A stretch of 19,116 nt of DNA from CAZZNQ01 sp964655775 (lineage in GTDB: Bacteria > Planctomycetota > Brocadiia > SM23-32): the NCBI GenBank assembly GCA_964655775.1, contig CAZZNQ010000079.1, forward strand, positions 1 through 19,116, in the 5' to 3' direction. Made by a program: the position numbers and the translations under genes. The notes beneath the pieces were generated by a model that had not been told where the DNA came from, did not search any database, and saw nothing but the letters and a program-made list of their open reading frames with translations. Positions 1 to 7,369 of the stretch are shown here, in pieces; position 1 is the first letter of the stretch, and each line of letters starts with the position of its first letter.

Positions 1-140
1 GGGGCGCTTGGCTACCGGGACTGCCCGCCTCAGAGCGGCGGACGGTAGAGGACGCGTTCAGCGAGGGTCGGCTGCCGGCGAGGTACCGCGAACTGATTAT
101 CCGCTACAACAAGCGGCTGGCCACAGATGAGGAGCCTTGA
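1..140 (+). CDS. C-terminal fragment of unknown protein
   Basis: An open frame enters from the left edge (codons in phase from base 3) and stops with TGA at 138-140, giving 45 visible residues. The tail contains the stretch GRLPARYRELIIRYNKRLA, an amphipathic basic helix followed by an acidic end (TDEEP). I do not recognise the family. 'LPxxYRELI..Y' tails occur in large membrane or coiled-coil proteins of Planctomycetota, but that is only an impression. The stop lies 6 bp from the convergent stop of rmuC. The body of the gene is outside the window. Confidence 0.6.
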   Translation, partial: GAWLPGLPASERRTVEDAFSEGRLPARYRELIIRYNKRLATDEEP

Positions 141-146
141 GTCGGC

Positions 147-1535
147 TTAGACGTCATCGGTGATGTCGGGCGACGTAAGCGAGCGAGGCGTTGTGTCTTG
201 CTGTTCCACCGCGGGGATGTCGTCGCCGGCCGTCACGCCCAGTTCCTTGAACCTTCGGGCCGCCGGGAAGACGCGCGCCTCCAGCGAGCCGACGGTCCGG
301 TTGTACGCCTCGGTGGCGCGGGTGAGCGACCGACCCATGTCGGTGAAGTGCTCGGCCAGCGTGCGCAGTCGGTCGTAAAGCTGGCGTCCGATTTCGCTTA
401 TCTCCTGTGCGTTCTGCGCGAGCTGCTCCTGCCGCCAGCCGTATGCCACGGCCCTGAGCAGGGCGATCAGCGTGGTCGGCGTTGCGAGCACCACGCCGTC
501 GCGCATGCCGTCCTCGATCAGCGAATGGTCCTGATCCAGCGCCGCGTGGAAGAAGGATTCGCCGGGGACGAACATCACCACGAACTCCGGCGTCACGTCG
601 AACTGGTCCCAGTAGGACTTTTGCGAAAGCTGCTGCATGTGCGTCCGCATCTGGCGCGCGTGGTGGACGAGATGCTCCTGTCGCTCCTGGTCGGTCTCGG
701 CTGAGAGGGCGCTGAGATAGGCGTCGAGCGCTACCTTTGCGTCCACGATGATGCGCCTTCCGCCGGGCAGGTTGACCACCATGTCCGGTCGCAGCCGTCC
801 GTTCGCCGAGTTGACCGTGACCTGTTCGCTGTAGTCGCAGTGCTCGGACAGGCCCGCCAGTTCCACCACGCGATGCAAACTCACCTCTCCCCAGCGCCCG
901 CGCACCTGCGGAGTGCGCAACGCCGTGACCAGGTTGCGGGTTTCCTTCTCGAGCTGCTGATGCGTGCCCGCCAGCGCCCTGAGCTGCTCCTCCAGCGTGC
1001 CGTATGCCTTCTGGCGGCTCTGCTCCAGGGCGTTCACGTGCTCCTCGTAGCGCTTCAGCGAATCGGTCAGCGGCTTCACCAGCGACTGAATGGCCTCCTG
1101 CCGCTTGCCGAGGTCTCCCTTGGCGTCGGTCAGGACGTTCTCCAGCGACTTCTTGGCGAGTTCGAGGAACGCCTGATTGTTGCTCTTGAGGGCATCGTCG
1201 GAGAGCGCCTTGAACGTGTCGCTCAGTTTGGCTCGGGCCTGTTCCAGCAGCTCCTTCTGCTCGGCGAGGTTCTTCGCCGCCTCGGCGGCTTCGGTCTCCG
1301 CCTTGGTTCTGGCGCGGGACTCGGCCTCCAGTCGCTCGCGCTGCTGCTCTGCCTCCTGGCGTGCCTCCTGAAGGCGTGCACGGACCTCGCCCAGTGAACC
1401 CTCCGCCGCGCTCGCGCGGTTCTGCGCCTCGCCGATCCGGGATTCCGCTCGGGCCCGCCCCCGCGCCGATCCCCAGAACCAGGCGACGATCCCCCCGAAG
1501 ACAAGGCCAGCCACAAGCAATCCGACTTCCGCCAT
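147..1535 (-). CDS. rmuC: RmuC-family DNA recombination protein
   Basis: RmuC proteins are membrane-anchored factors that limit inversions and rearrangements at short inverted repeats; they carry a PD-(D/E)xK-like nuclease core. From the ATG at 1535 the protein has 462 residues, a usual length. It has an N-terminal membrane segment (about 3-22), a long Ala/Glu/Arg coiled coil (about 28-200) and the RmuC core (about 205-430). The core shows RGRWGEVSLHRVVELAGL (212-229), a PD at 250-251 with DAK at 266-268 as the probable metal and catalytic motif, and FVPGESFFHAAL (322-333). An in-frame TTG at 1544 could add three residues, but GGAGGAG sits only 1 nt from it and 10 nt from the ATG, so I prefer the ATG. 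A TATTCT at 1560-1555 could be a -10 but lies very close to the start. The gene is divergent from archease. Confidence 0.93.
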   Translation of the reverse strand: MAEVGLLVAGLVFGGIVAWFWGSARGRARAESRIGEAQNRASAAEGSLGEVRARLQEARQEAEQQRERLEAESRARTKAETEAAEAAKNLAEQKELLEQARAKLSDTFKALSDDALKSNNQAFLELAKKSLENVLTDAKGDLGKRQEAIQSLVKPLTDSLKRYEEHVNALEQSRQKAYGTLEEQLRALAGTHQQLEKETRNLVTALRTPQVRGRWGEVSLHRVVELAGLSEHCDYSEQVTVNSANGRLRPDMVVNLPGGRRIIVDAKVALDAYLSALSAETDQERQEHLVHHARQMRTHMQQLSQKSYWDQFDVTPEFVVMFVPGESFFHAALDQDHSLIEDGMRDGVVLATPTTLIALLRAVAYGWRQEQLAQNAQEISEIGRQLYDRLRTLAEHFTDMGRSLTRATEAYNRTVGSLEARVFPAARRFKELGVTAGDDIPAVEQQDTTPRSLTSPDITDDV

Positions 1536-1634
1536 TGAGATCAAGCTCCTCCCCAGAATACCTGAGTCGCCGTGAGCTTACCACGGGTGGGCTGCAGACA
1601 CAACCTCGGGCAGGGACCGAGAGCGTGCTTCGCG

Positions 1635-1640
1635 TATACT
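1635..1640 (+). promoter_or_regulatory. Candidate -10 box for archease-rtcB
   Basis: TATACT (5 of 6 to TATAAT) lies in the rmuC-archease divergent spacer. It would start transcription near 1647, about 24 nt before the archease ATG. No good -35 hexamer is visible 16-18 bp upstream, so the call is weak. Confidence 0.3.
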
Positions 1641-1670
1641 GTACATGGAGCCGAACGGATGGGAGGGGCT

Positions 1671-2099
1671 ATGGCCAGGGACAAGAGAGGATTCGACACA
1701 TTCGAGCACACCGCCGACGTCGGTCTGGAGGTGTGGGCAGAGGACATGCCAGGGCTTTTCAAGGAGGCCGCGCGCGGTTTCATCTCGCTGTTGGCGGACC
1801 CCACGGGCGTGCGGAAGGAACGGGAAGTGGAGGTGACCGCCGGTGCAGAGGAGGCCGATGAGATGCTGGTGTCCTGGCTCGAGGAGATCCTCTACATTGT
1901 CGATGTCGAGGGATTGGTCCTGTGCGATGTCCGCGTCGACGAGATGAATGAAGGCGAGATCAAGGGCACCGTGCGGGGCGAGCCGCTCGACCGCCAGCGC
2001 CACGAGTTGCGCAACGACATCAAGGCCGTCACCTACCATGACCTGCGTATTGAGGAGACGGAATCGGGTCTGCGCACGCGGATTGTCTTCGATGTCTGA
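1671..2099 (+). CDS. Archease, RtcB cofactor protein
   Basis: Archease helps the RNA ligase RtcB to be guanylylated and to turn over. The predicted protein has 142 residues, typical of the family. It shows the N-terminal FEHTADVGLEVWA (11-23), where H13 and D16 belong to the conserved metal-site region, then ADPTG (42-46), the central NDIKAVTYHDL (115-125), and the family's C-terminal 'FDV' ending whose Asp (D141) is a conserved acidic residue. The ATG at 1671 is chosen because GGGAGG at 1661-1666 is well spaced and the family's conserved N-terminus begins right after it. Upstream in-frame ATGs (1572, 1659) would add non-conserved sequence, and 1572 lies upstream of the candidate -10. rtcB follows 101 bp downstream, the usual functional partner. 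The spacer contains a GC-rich hairpin (stem 2154-2160 with 2167-2173) of unknown role. Confidence 0.93.
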   Translation: MARDKRGFDTFEHTADVGLEVWAEDMPGLFKEAARGFISLLADPTGVRKEREVEVTAGAEEADEMLVSWLEEILYIVDVEGLVLCDVRVDEMNEGEIKGTVRGEPLDRQRHELRNDIKAVTYHDLRIEETESGLRTRIVFDV

Positions 2100-2200
2100 C
2101 AGTCCGCCGAATGGTTGCGGCCCGCCGAGTCCCTTGATAGAGTACTGAAGTGGTGCGGTGCGGGGGCGCCGCAGACGCGTGACGACTTGGAGGGGGCCAG

Positions 2201-3655
2201 ATGGCCGAGCGAGACTACGAGATCAAGAAGATAGACGAGTGTGTGTGGGAGATCCCGCCGACGGGCAAGATGAACGTGCCGGTGCGCATCTACGCCGACT
2301 CGCAGCTCCTGGAAGGGATCGAGAGCGATAATGCCGTTCAGCAGTGCATGAACGTGGCCCAGATGCCGGGCATAGTGCGGGCCTCGCTGGCGATGCCCGA
2401 TGCGCATTGGGGCTACGGATTCCCGATTGGGGGGGTGGCGGCGTTCGATCCGGAAAAGGGCGGCGTCGTCACGCCGGGCGGAATCGGCTTCGATATCAAC
2501 TGCGGAGTGCGGCTCGTGCGCACCGACATAGAGGGCCAGGACGCCCGCTCAGCCATCGATGATCTGGTGGACGAGCTCTACGGGCAGGTGCCGTGCGGCG
2601 TAGGTTCCGAGAAGGCGATTCGCAAGCTCAGCGACACCGATTTGAAGCGAGTCTGCGTCGAGGGCGCCGGCTGGGCCGTCGGGAACGGTCGCGGCGTGCC
2701 GGACGACCTGCTTCGCACCGAAGAGGGCGGAGCGCTGGCGGGCGCGGATCCGGGTGTGCTCAGTTCCAAGGCCATGGAGCGGGGCAAGCCCCAGTTGGGA
2801 ACGCTGGGAAGCGGCAACCATTTCCTGGAGATCGACGTCGTCGAGAAGGTCTTCGATGAAAGTGCCGCGGACGCGTTCGGCATCGCGGAGGGGCTCATGT
2901 GCGTGCAGATACACTGTGGCTCCCGGGGGTTCGGACACCAGGTCTGCAGCGATTTCCTGAAGACGATGCAGAAGGCAACGCGCAAGTACGGTATTGAGGT
3001 GCCGGACAAGCAGCTTGCATGCGCGCCGCTTGATTCGCCAGAAGCGAAGACTTACCTGGCGGGCATGGCCTGCGCCGCGAACTACGCCTGGGCTAACCGG
3101 CAGACGATCTTCGACCTGGTGACACATGCGCTGGACAACGTCTTCGGGGGCGATCGGGAGCAGCTCGGTATCCGTCAGGTCTACGATGTCTGCCACAACA
3201 TCGCCAAGTACGAGACCCACAAGGTGGATGGGGAGGAGCGCCGTCTTTGCGTGCACCGCAAGGGGGCAACGCGCGCCTTCCCGCCCGGGCATCCCGAGAC
3301 GCCGGAACCCTACCGCGTCGTCGGGCAGCCCGTTCTGATTCCCGGCGACATGGGCACCGCTTCCTATCTGCTGGCGGGCGCCCAGCGGGCGATGGATGAG
3401 ACCTGGGGCAGCACCTGTCACGGCGCCGGACGCGTGATGAGCCGCAAGGGGGCGGTCAGGAAGGCGTCCGGGCGCAGCATCCAACAGGAGCTCTCCGAGA
3501 AAGGCATAGCCGTCCGCTACGAGGGCCGCACCACGCTGGCCGAGGAGATGTCCGAGGCCTATAAGGACGTGGACGCGGTCGTCCGCGTTATGGAGCGGAC
3601 AGGCATTGCGCGCAAGGTGGCTCGCCTGCTGCCGGTGGGCGTGGTGAAGGGCTGA
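2201..3655 (+). CDS. rtcB: RtcB RNA ligase (GTP-dependent)
   Basis: RtcB joins RNA 2',3'-cyclic or 3'-phosphate ends to 5'-hydroxyl ends using GTP and Mn2+, acting in tRNA splicing and RNA repair. The 484-residue product matches the long archaeal-type form (E. coli RtcB is about 408). The catalytic set is visible: FDINCGVR with D98 and C101, GSGNHFLEI with N206 and H207, IHCGSRGFGHQ with H238, CHN with H332, and CHGAGR with H407, the probable histidine that carries GMP. HRKGATRAFPPGHP (352-365) is also a family signature. There is no intein. The start at 2201 has a strong GGAGGG about 6 nt upstream. Adjacent archease supports a complete ligase/cofactor module. No RtcA cyclase or RtcR regulator is in the window. 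A terminator-like hairpin follows the stop. Confidence 0.97.
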   Translation: MAERDYEIKKIDECVWEIPPTGKMNVPVRIYADSQLLEGIESDNAVQQCMNVAQMPGIVRASLAMPDAHWGYGFPIGGVAAFDPEKGGVVTPGGIGFDINCGVRLVRTDIEGQDARSAIDDLVDELYGQVPCGVGSEKAIRKLSDTDLKRVCVEGAGWAVGNGRGVPDDLLRTEEGGALAGADPGVLSSKAMERGKPQLGTLGSGNHFLEIDVVEKVFDESAADAFGIAEGLMCVQIHCGSRGFGHQVCSDFLKTMQKATRKYGIEVPDKQLACAPLDSPEAKTYLAGMACAANYAWANRQTIFDLVTHALDNVFGGDREQLGIRQVYDVCHNIAKYETHKVDGEERRLCVHRKGATRAFPPGHPETPEPYRVVGQPVLIPGDMGTASYLLAGAQRAMDETWGSTCHGAGRVMSRKGAVRKASGRSIQQELSEKGIAVRYEGRTTLAEEMSEAYKDVDAVVRVMERTGIARKVARLLPVGVVKG

Positions 3656-3682
3656 GAGGCCGAGTGAGTGCGGTGCATCGGG

Positions 3683-3714
3683 CGGGCCTCCGCGCGGCCC
3701 GGCAGGTTTCCTTT
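3683..3714 (+). terminator. Probable rho-independent terminator after rtcB
   Basis: CGGGCC (3683-3688) and GGCCCG (3696-3701) form a perfect 6-bp GC stem with a 7-nt loop, followed by GCAGG and an interrupted T-tract (TTTCCTTTT, 3706-3714). It begins 28 bp after the rtcB stop. The interrupted T-tract makes it imperfect. Confidence 0.5.
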
Positions 3715-3821
3715 TGCCACTTTTCGGCATCTACCGAGCATTTTCCGCGTGGCTTTCTGTGGGCCTGAAAGGGTCTAAGAATCCCCTATAAGCCGTTTTG
3801 TGGACCTCTCGGTCGGTCCCG

Positions 3822-3852
3822 TTGCCTTTTGCCCCATCGTCTGGCTTACACT
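3822..3852 (+). promoter_or_regulatory. Candidate promoter of the kinase gene
   Basis: TTGCCT (3822-3827) and TACACT (3847-3852) are 19 bp apart. Initiation near 3859 would exclude the in-frame ATG at 3798 and favour the ATG at 3906. The spacing is long for a sigma-70 promoter, so this is tentative. Confidence 0.35.
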
Positions 3853-3905
3853 TACGCGTGGTCTGGACCGACATTTCTGAAGACGGCACCGATCGGGTAA
3901 TACGT

Positions 3906-4921
3906 ATGCCTCCAACGGACCCGCACCCACTCCGTGGCGGCGGGATAGACCCGTTCGCGGACGTTGCGGACGGCGTTCCCGGCGCCTCCGGTCCCGCTCG
4001 CGTCACCTGCCCCTACTGCGACGCGGTGCTTGAAGCGGGGGACAATGCGTCCACCGTGATGTGCGGAGTATGCCTGCGGAAGTTCAACGCGGACAAACGC
4101 CTCTCGGTGAGCTGTCCCCGATGCCAGGCGGAACTCTCCGTTCCGGCGCGCGGGCACGCGATCCGTTGTGGCAACTGCGGGCAGCGGGTGGTGACCGAGC
4201 CGTCCGGCTGCGACGAGGCGTCGGGGCTGGTCACCGAGACCAGCTTCGTCCACAAGAGCCCGACGGGCGGGCCGATGGTGCCCGAGGAGACCAGCGCCGT
4301 CGGCAACGATTCCCGTGCCCTCGACCGCCAGCGCATGGAGGGCATGCGGGGTGAGTTCGACGAGAAGTACGAGGTGCTGGAGTCGCTCGGCCACGGCGGA
4401 ATGGGGGCGATATACAAGGCACGCCAGAAGAAGCCGCCGCGCATCGTCGTGCTGAAGGTGATGCTCCACGGGCGCTTCGCCTCCGAGAAACACCGCACGC
4501 GTTTCGAGCGCGAGGCGCAGGCCGTCGCCCGGCTGAAACATCCGAACATCGTCGCCGTGTACGAATACGGCGAGGTCCGCGGGCAGCCGTACTTCACGAT
4601 GGAATACGTGGAGGGCTGCAACGTCAAGGAGTACGTGATCCGGCACCGCCTGGAGAAGCGGCCGATCTGCGAACTGGTGCGCAACATCTGCAAGGCGGTC
4701 GCCTACGCCCACCAGCGCGGAGTGATCCACCGCGATATAAAGCCGAACAACATCCTGGTGGACGGGCAGGGTAACCCGCGCCTTCTCGACTTCGGTCTGG
4801 CGCGGATGGCGGGCGACTACAGCGATGAAAGCGCCCAGATGACCGAGGCCGGCGAGGTGATGGGCACCCCGTCCTACATGAGCCCCGAGCAGACGCTGGG
4901 CCGCCCAGAAGAGATCGACAT
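3906..4921 (+). CDS. Ser/Thr protein kinase with two zinc ribbons (cut by gap)
   Basis: This is the N-terminal part (338 residues visible) of a Hanks-type Ser/Thr kinase. Two tandem zinc ribbons come first: C35-x2-C38-x14-C53-x2-C56 and C70-x2-C73-x14-C88-x2-C91, an exact 35-residue repeat. After a linker (about 100-150) the kinase begins: glycine loop LGHGGMGAIYKA (161-172), VVLKVM with K184, helix-C Glu near E202, HRDIKPNN (275-282) with catalytic D277, and DFG at 295-297. The frame ends at the activation loop SPEQTLGRPEEID, where the N run begins. I chose ATG 3906 because the candidate promoter lies just upstream; 3798 would add 36 non-conserved residues. The sequence after the gap resumes at the same kinase position, so this may not be the same gene as 4932-6777 (see findings). 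Signalling function is inferred; the substrate is unknown. Confidence 0.88.
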
Positions 4922-4931
4922 NNNNNNNNNN
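4922..4931. other. Assembly gap (10 N)
   Basis: Ten N interrupt a kinase activation loop. The reading frame before the gap (phase of 3906) and after it (phase of 4933) differ by one base if the gap is taken as ten, so the length is a placeholder. The flanks align to the same ten kinase residues rather than to consecutive ones, so the true distance is unknown and may be large. Confidence 0.98.
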
Positions 4932-6777
4932 GCAGGCCCGCGGCGGCAGGGGCCAGATCGACCACCGCACGGACGTGTACTCCATCGGGGTCCTGTTCTA
5001 CGAGTTGCTCTGCGACACCTTGCCGTACAGGATAGACCGCAGCCGGCCCCTGGAATCGCTCCGCAAGATCCGCGATTACACGCCCAAGCGCCCGTCCGAG
5101 ATCAACCCGCGGATAGACTCGGACCTTGACTGCATTGTGATGAAGTGCCTGGAAAAGGAGCGCGAACTCCGCTACCAGAGCGCGGTGGAACTGAGCGAGG
5201 ACATCGACCGCTACCTCCGCGGGAAGCCGGTGGAGGCCCGCCCGTCAAACACCTTCTACCGGTTCCGCAAACTGCTTTGGCGGCACCGCAGCGTGTTCAT
5301 GCCCATTGGCGTGGCGATCGCCATCCTGGTGGCGATGACGGTCGTGTTCATCTGGTCTTTGGCCAAGGCCGGCGAGCGCGCGCGCGAGGAGGTGCTGCAG
5401 GCCGAGCGCGAGGCCCAGGCCCTGGTGGAGCAGCAGGACAGACTCAAGCGTTTCATCACCGACGTGAAGGGCGTGCGCCGCCGTGTGGACGGTTTCTTCG
5501 CGGCGGGGCGGTGGGAAGAGGCGTTTGAGATGGCCGAGTTTGCCGACCAGATGCTGGGCGCCGCCTACGACTTCGACGGGTATGCCGACGAGGTCCGCGA
5601 ACGCATCGCGTCGGCGGCCGTGGGCGAAGCGGACGAGGTCCGCCGGCTGGTGTCGCAGCTTCAGTTTGAGCGGGCGCGCGAACGGCTGCACGAACTGACG
5701 AATCTGGCGGAACGGCTGGACCTGGGGGAGTTCAGACAGGAACTGAGGAGCACAGCCGCCGGATTCGACGACATCTGCTGGGACGCTGTCAGCGATCGCA
5801 TACAGCGGCAGGAACGTGCTGCGGCCGCGTTGCAGCGTTTCCTGCTGGAGTGCCCCAACAGCACTTACGCGGAGAATGCCCGACAGGCGCTGGATAAAAT
5901 CCGCCAGAGGCTTCGCTTCACGCAGTGGCCGTTCACGGCGGCCGACGCACTCGAACGGCAGCAGACCACCTCAAACCTGCTCGACGTGCCCGTGGGCAGG
6001 GAACTCAACCTGGGGCCGGGTGTATCGTTGCCCCTCACTCTCATCCCGGCCGGCGAGTTCGTGATGGGTTGCTCGGCCGAGAAGGGCGGCTTCAATGCCG
6101 ACCAGCGGCCCGAGCACCGGGTTCGCATCACCAGTCCCTTCTACGTTTCCGACACCGAGATAACACGCGAGCAGTATGAGTCTGTGACGGGCCGGGTGCT
6201 GGCGGAGCCGGCCGAAGCGGACGGTGTCGGCACCGCCGGCTTGCCGGCAGCGGTCACTTGGGAGGAGGCACAGCTTTTTTGCATGAAGCTGGCCAGGAGC
6301 ACCAAGCTCATCGTTCGCCTGCCCACAGAGGCGGAATGGGAGTACGCATGTCGCGCCGGATCCGGGGGGCTCTACTGCGGCGGAGAGAGTACCGGGGCTG
6401 GCGCGCTCCAAGAATACGCGTGGTTCAGGGAGAACTCCGAACAGCAGGCCCGCGCCGTGGCCCAGAAAGCGGCGAATGCCTGGGGCCTTTACGACGTGCA
6501 CGGCAACATGCTGGAATGGTGCAACGATTGGTACGACAGCCGCTACTACCTCGCCTCGCCCGTTGAAGACCCCCAGGGACCGGAGAACGGAACGTATAGA
6601 GTCCTGCGCGGCGGATCCTGGGCGCACCCCGCAGAGGAACTCCAATGTGCCACGCGCGACGCCGCGCAACCGGATAGCTTGAGCCCCACCTACGGCTTCC
6701 GCGTCTGCGTGGAGCTATTCATGGAGATGCAGGAGCCGGTGGCTTCCACCACCGTCGTCCCCCTCTCCACCCGTTGA
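4932..6777 (+). CDS. Kinase C-lobe - membrane segment - FGE/SUMF1-like domain (5' end lost in gap)
   Basis: Read from 4933, the frame starts inside a kinase activation loop (QARGGRGQIDHRTDVYSIG) and completes the C-lobe. A single membrane segment (nt about 5293-5364, MPIGVAIAILVAMTVVFIW) follows, then a coiled-coil/helical region (about 5365-5930) and a C-terminal FGE-sulfatase (SUMF1-type) domain (about 6037-6720). That domain shows PAGEFVMGC, RLPTEAEWEYACRAG, GLYDVHGNMLEWCNDWY, VLRGGSW and YGFRVC. The architecture, cytoplasmic kinase with an extracytoplasmic FGE fold, is familiar in Planctomycetota. The two active-site cysteines of true formylglycine-generating enzymes, which follow the GGS(Y/W) motif, are not present at those positions, so it is probably a ligand-binding or structural version. 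TGA at 6775-6777 is 3 bp from the convergent ferredoxin stop. Confidence 0.88.
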
Positions 6778-6780
6778 TGC

Positions 6781-6969
6781 TCATTCGGTGATGGTTATGG
6801 CGTTGACGGGGCAGTCTTCCGCCGCCTGCCTGCACCGTTCCTGGGCCTCCGGTGGCACTACGTCCACCTGGACCCGCGATATCCCGCCCACAACCTTGAA
6901 GACCTCCGGGCAGGTGGTCTCACAACTCATGGACGCTATACAGAGGTCCTCGTCCACTTCCGCTTTCAT
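6781..6969 (-). CDS. Small single-cluster ferredoxin, ligand II = Ser
   Basis: A 62-residue soluble electron carrier of the monocluster (Thermotoga/Desulfovibrio gigas-like) type. The classic pattern C-x2-C-x2-C-x3-C-P ... C-P is present except that the second ligand is serine: C10, S13, C16, C20-P, C46 and C53-P. By analogy with the family, C10, C16 and C53 hold the iron-sulfur cluster, while C20 and C46 sit where the structural disulfide is found. Replacement of ligand II is known from [3Fe-4S] P450-type ferredoxins and from the Asp-ligated Pyrococcus protein, so the cluster may be [3Fe-4S] or Ser-ligated. AAGGAG lies 8 nt before the ATG, and a good promoter lies about 80 bp upstream. No redox partner is adjacent, so the electron donor and acceptor are unknown. 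Confidence 0.9.
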   Translation of the reverse strand: MKAEVDEDLCIASMSCETTCPEVFKVVGGISRVQVDVVPPEAQERCRQAAEDCPVNAITITE

Positions 6970-7369
6970 CTGCGTTGCTCCTTCGATAGCGAATCCGGAA
7001 TGCAGTTTCCGACCGGCAGGTTGCCCGCCAGGTCACGGGCGACGAACAAGAATAGCGCACCTCCGGTCGATCGTCAACTCCGGCCTCGACGGGTCCTGAG
7101 ATGCGCTCGGGGGGCGCCACGTGAAGCCAACGTCTTTTCACCTTTCGATCGTTCATTTTCTTCTAACACTATGTCTCTTCTTGTCCTGCCTCTATTCCGG
7201 GTTCGGAGAAGTCGTAAAAGATTTTATAAGAATAGCTTACGGCACGGCGAGTTCGTTGTGTGATCGGTCTTTCCCGGAGTTGCCGGACGGAGTTTTGCCA
7301 TGCGAGGTGAGAATCGTCTACCTTATCGGCGTGTGATCAGACAAGAATAGGAGACGGGGGTCTTCGGAC
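6970..7369. other. 400-bp divergent intergenic region, partly AT-rich
   Basis: This spacer separates the ferredoxin (-) from the LysM gene (+). The ferredoxin promoter occupies 7049-7077. From about 7130 to 7250 the sequence is clearly more AT-rich than its surroundings and includes TATAAG (7225-7230), with a poor -35 (TTCGGA, 7202-7207), a possible LysM promoter with a leader of about 130 nt. A short frame with GTG start (7121-7336, 71 codons) begins with a hydrophobic, signal-like stretch. Its codon use is unlike the neighbours and it resembles nothing I know, so I do not call it a gene. An 8-bp direct repeat GTGTGATC (7258-7265, 7331-7338) is probably chance. I see no RNA gene. Confidence 0.6.
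7049..7077 (-). promoter_or_regulatory. Sigma-70-like promoter of the ferredoxin gene
   Basis: On the minus strand TTGACG (7077-7072; 5 of 6 to consensus) and TATTCT (7054-7049) are separated by exactly 17 bp. Initiation near 7042 gives a leader of about 70 nt before the start codon. Confidence 0.55.

Noticed and set aside
154..1584. 476-codon minus-strand frame overlapping rmuC in another phase
   Set aside because: Gly/Arg/Ala-rich nonsense with no motif; rmuC is unmistakable in the other phase.
2549..3730. 393-codon minus-strand frame opposite rtcB
   Set aside because: Shadow frame; His/Arg/Ala-rich and no family.
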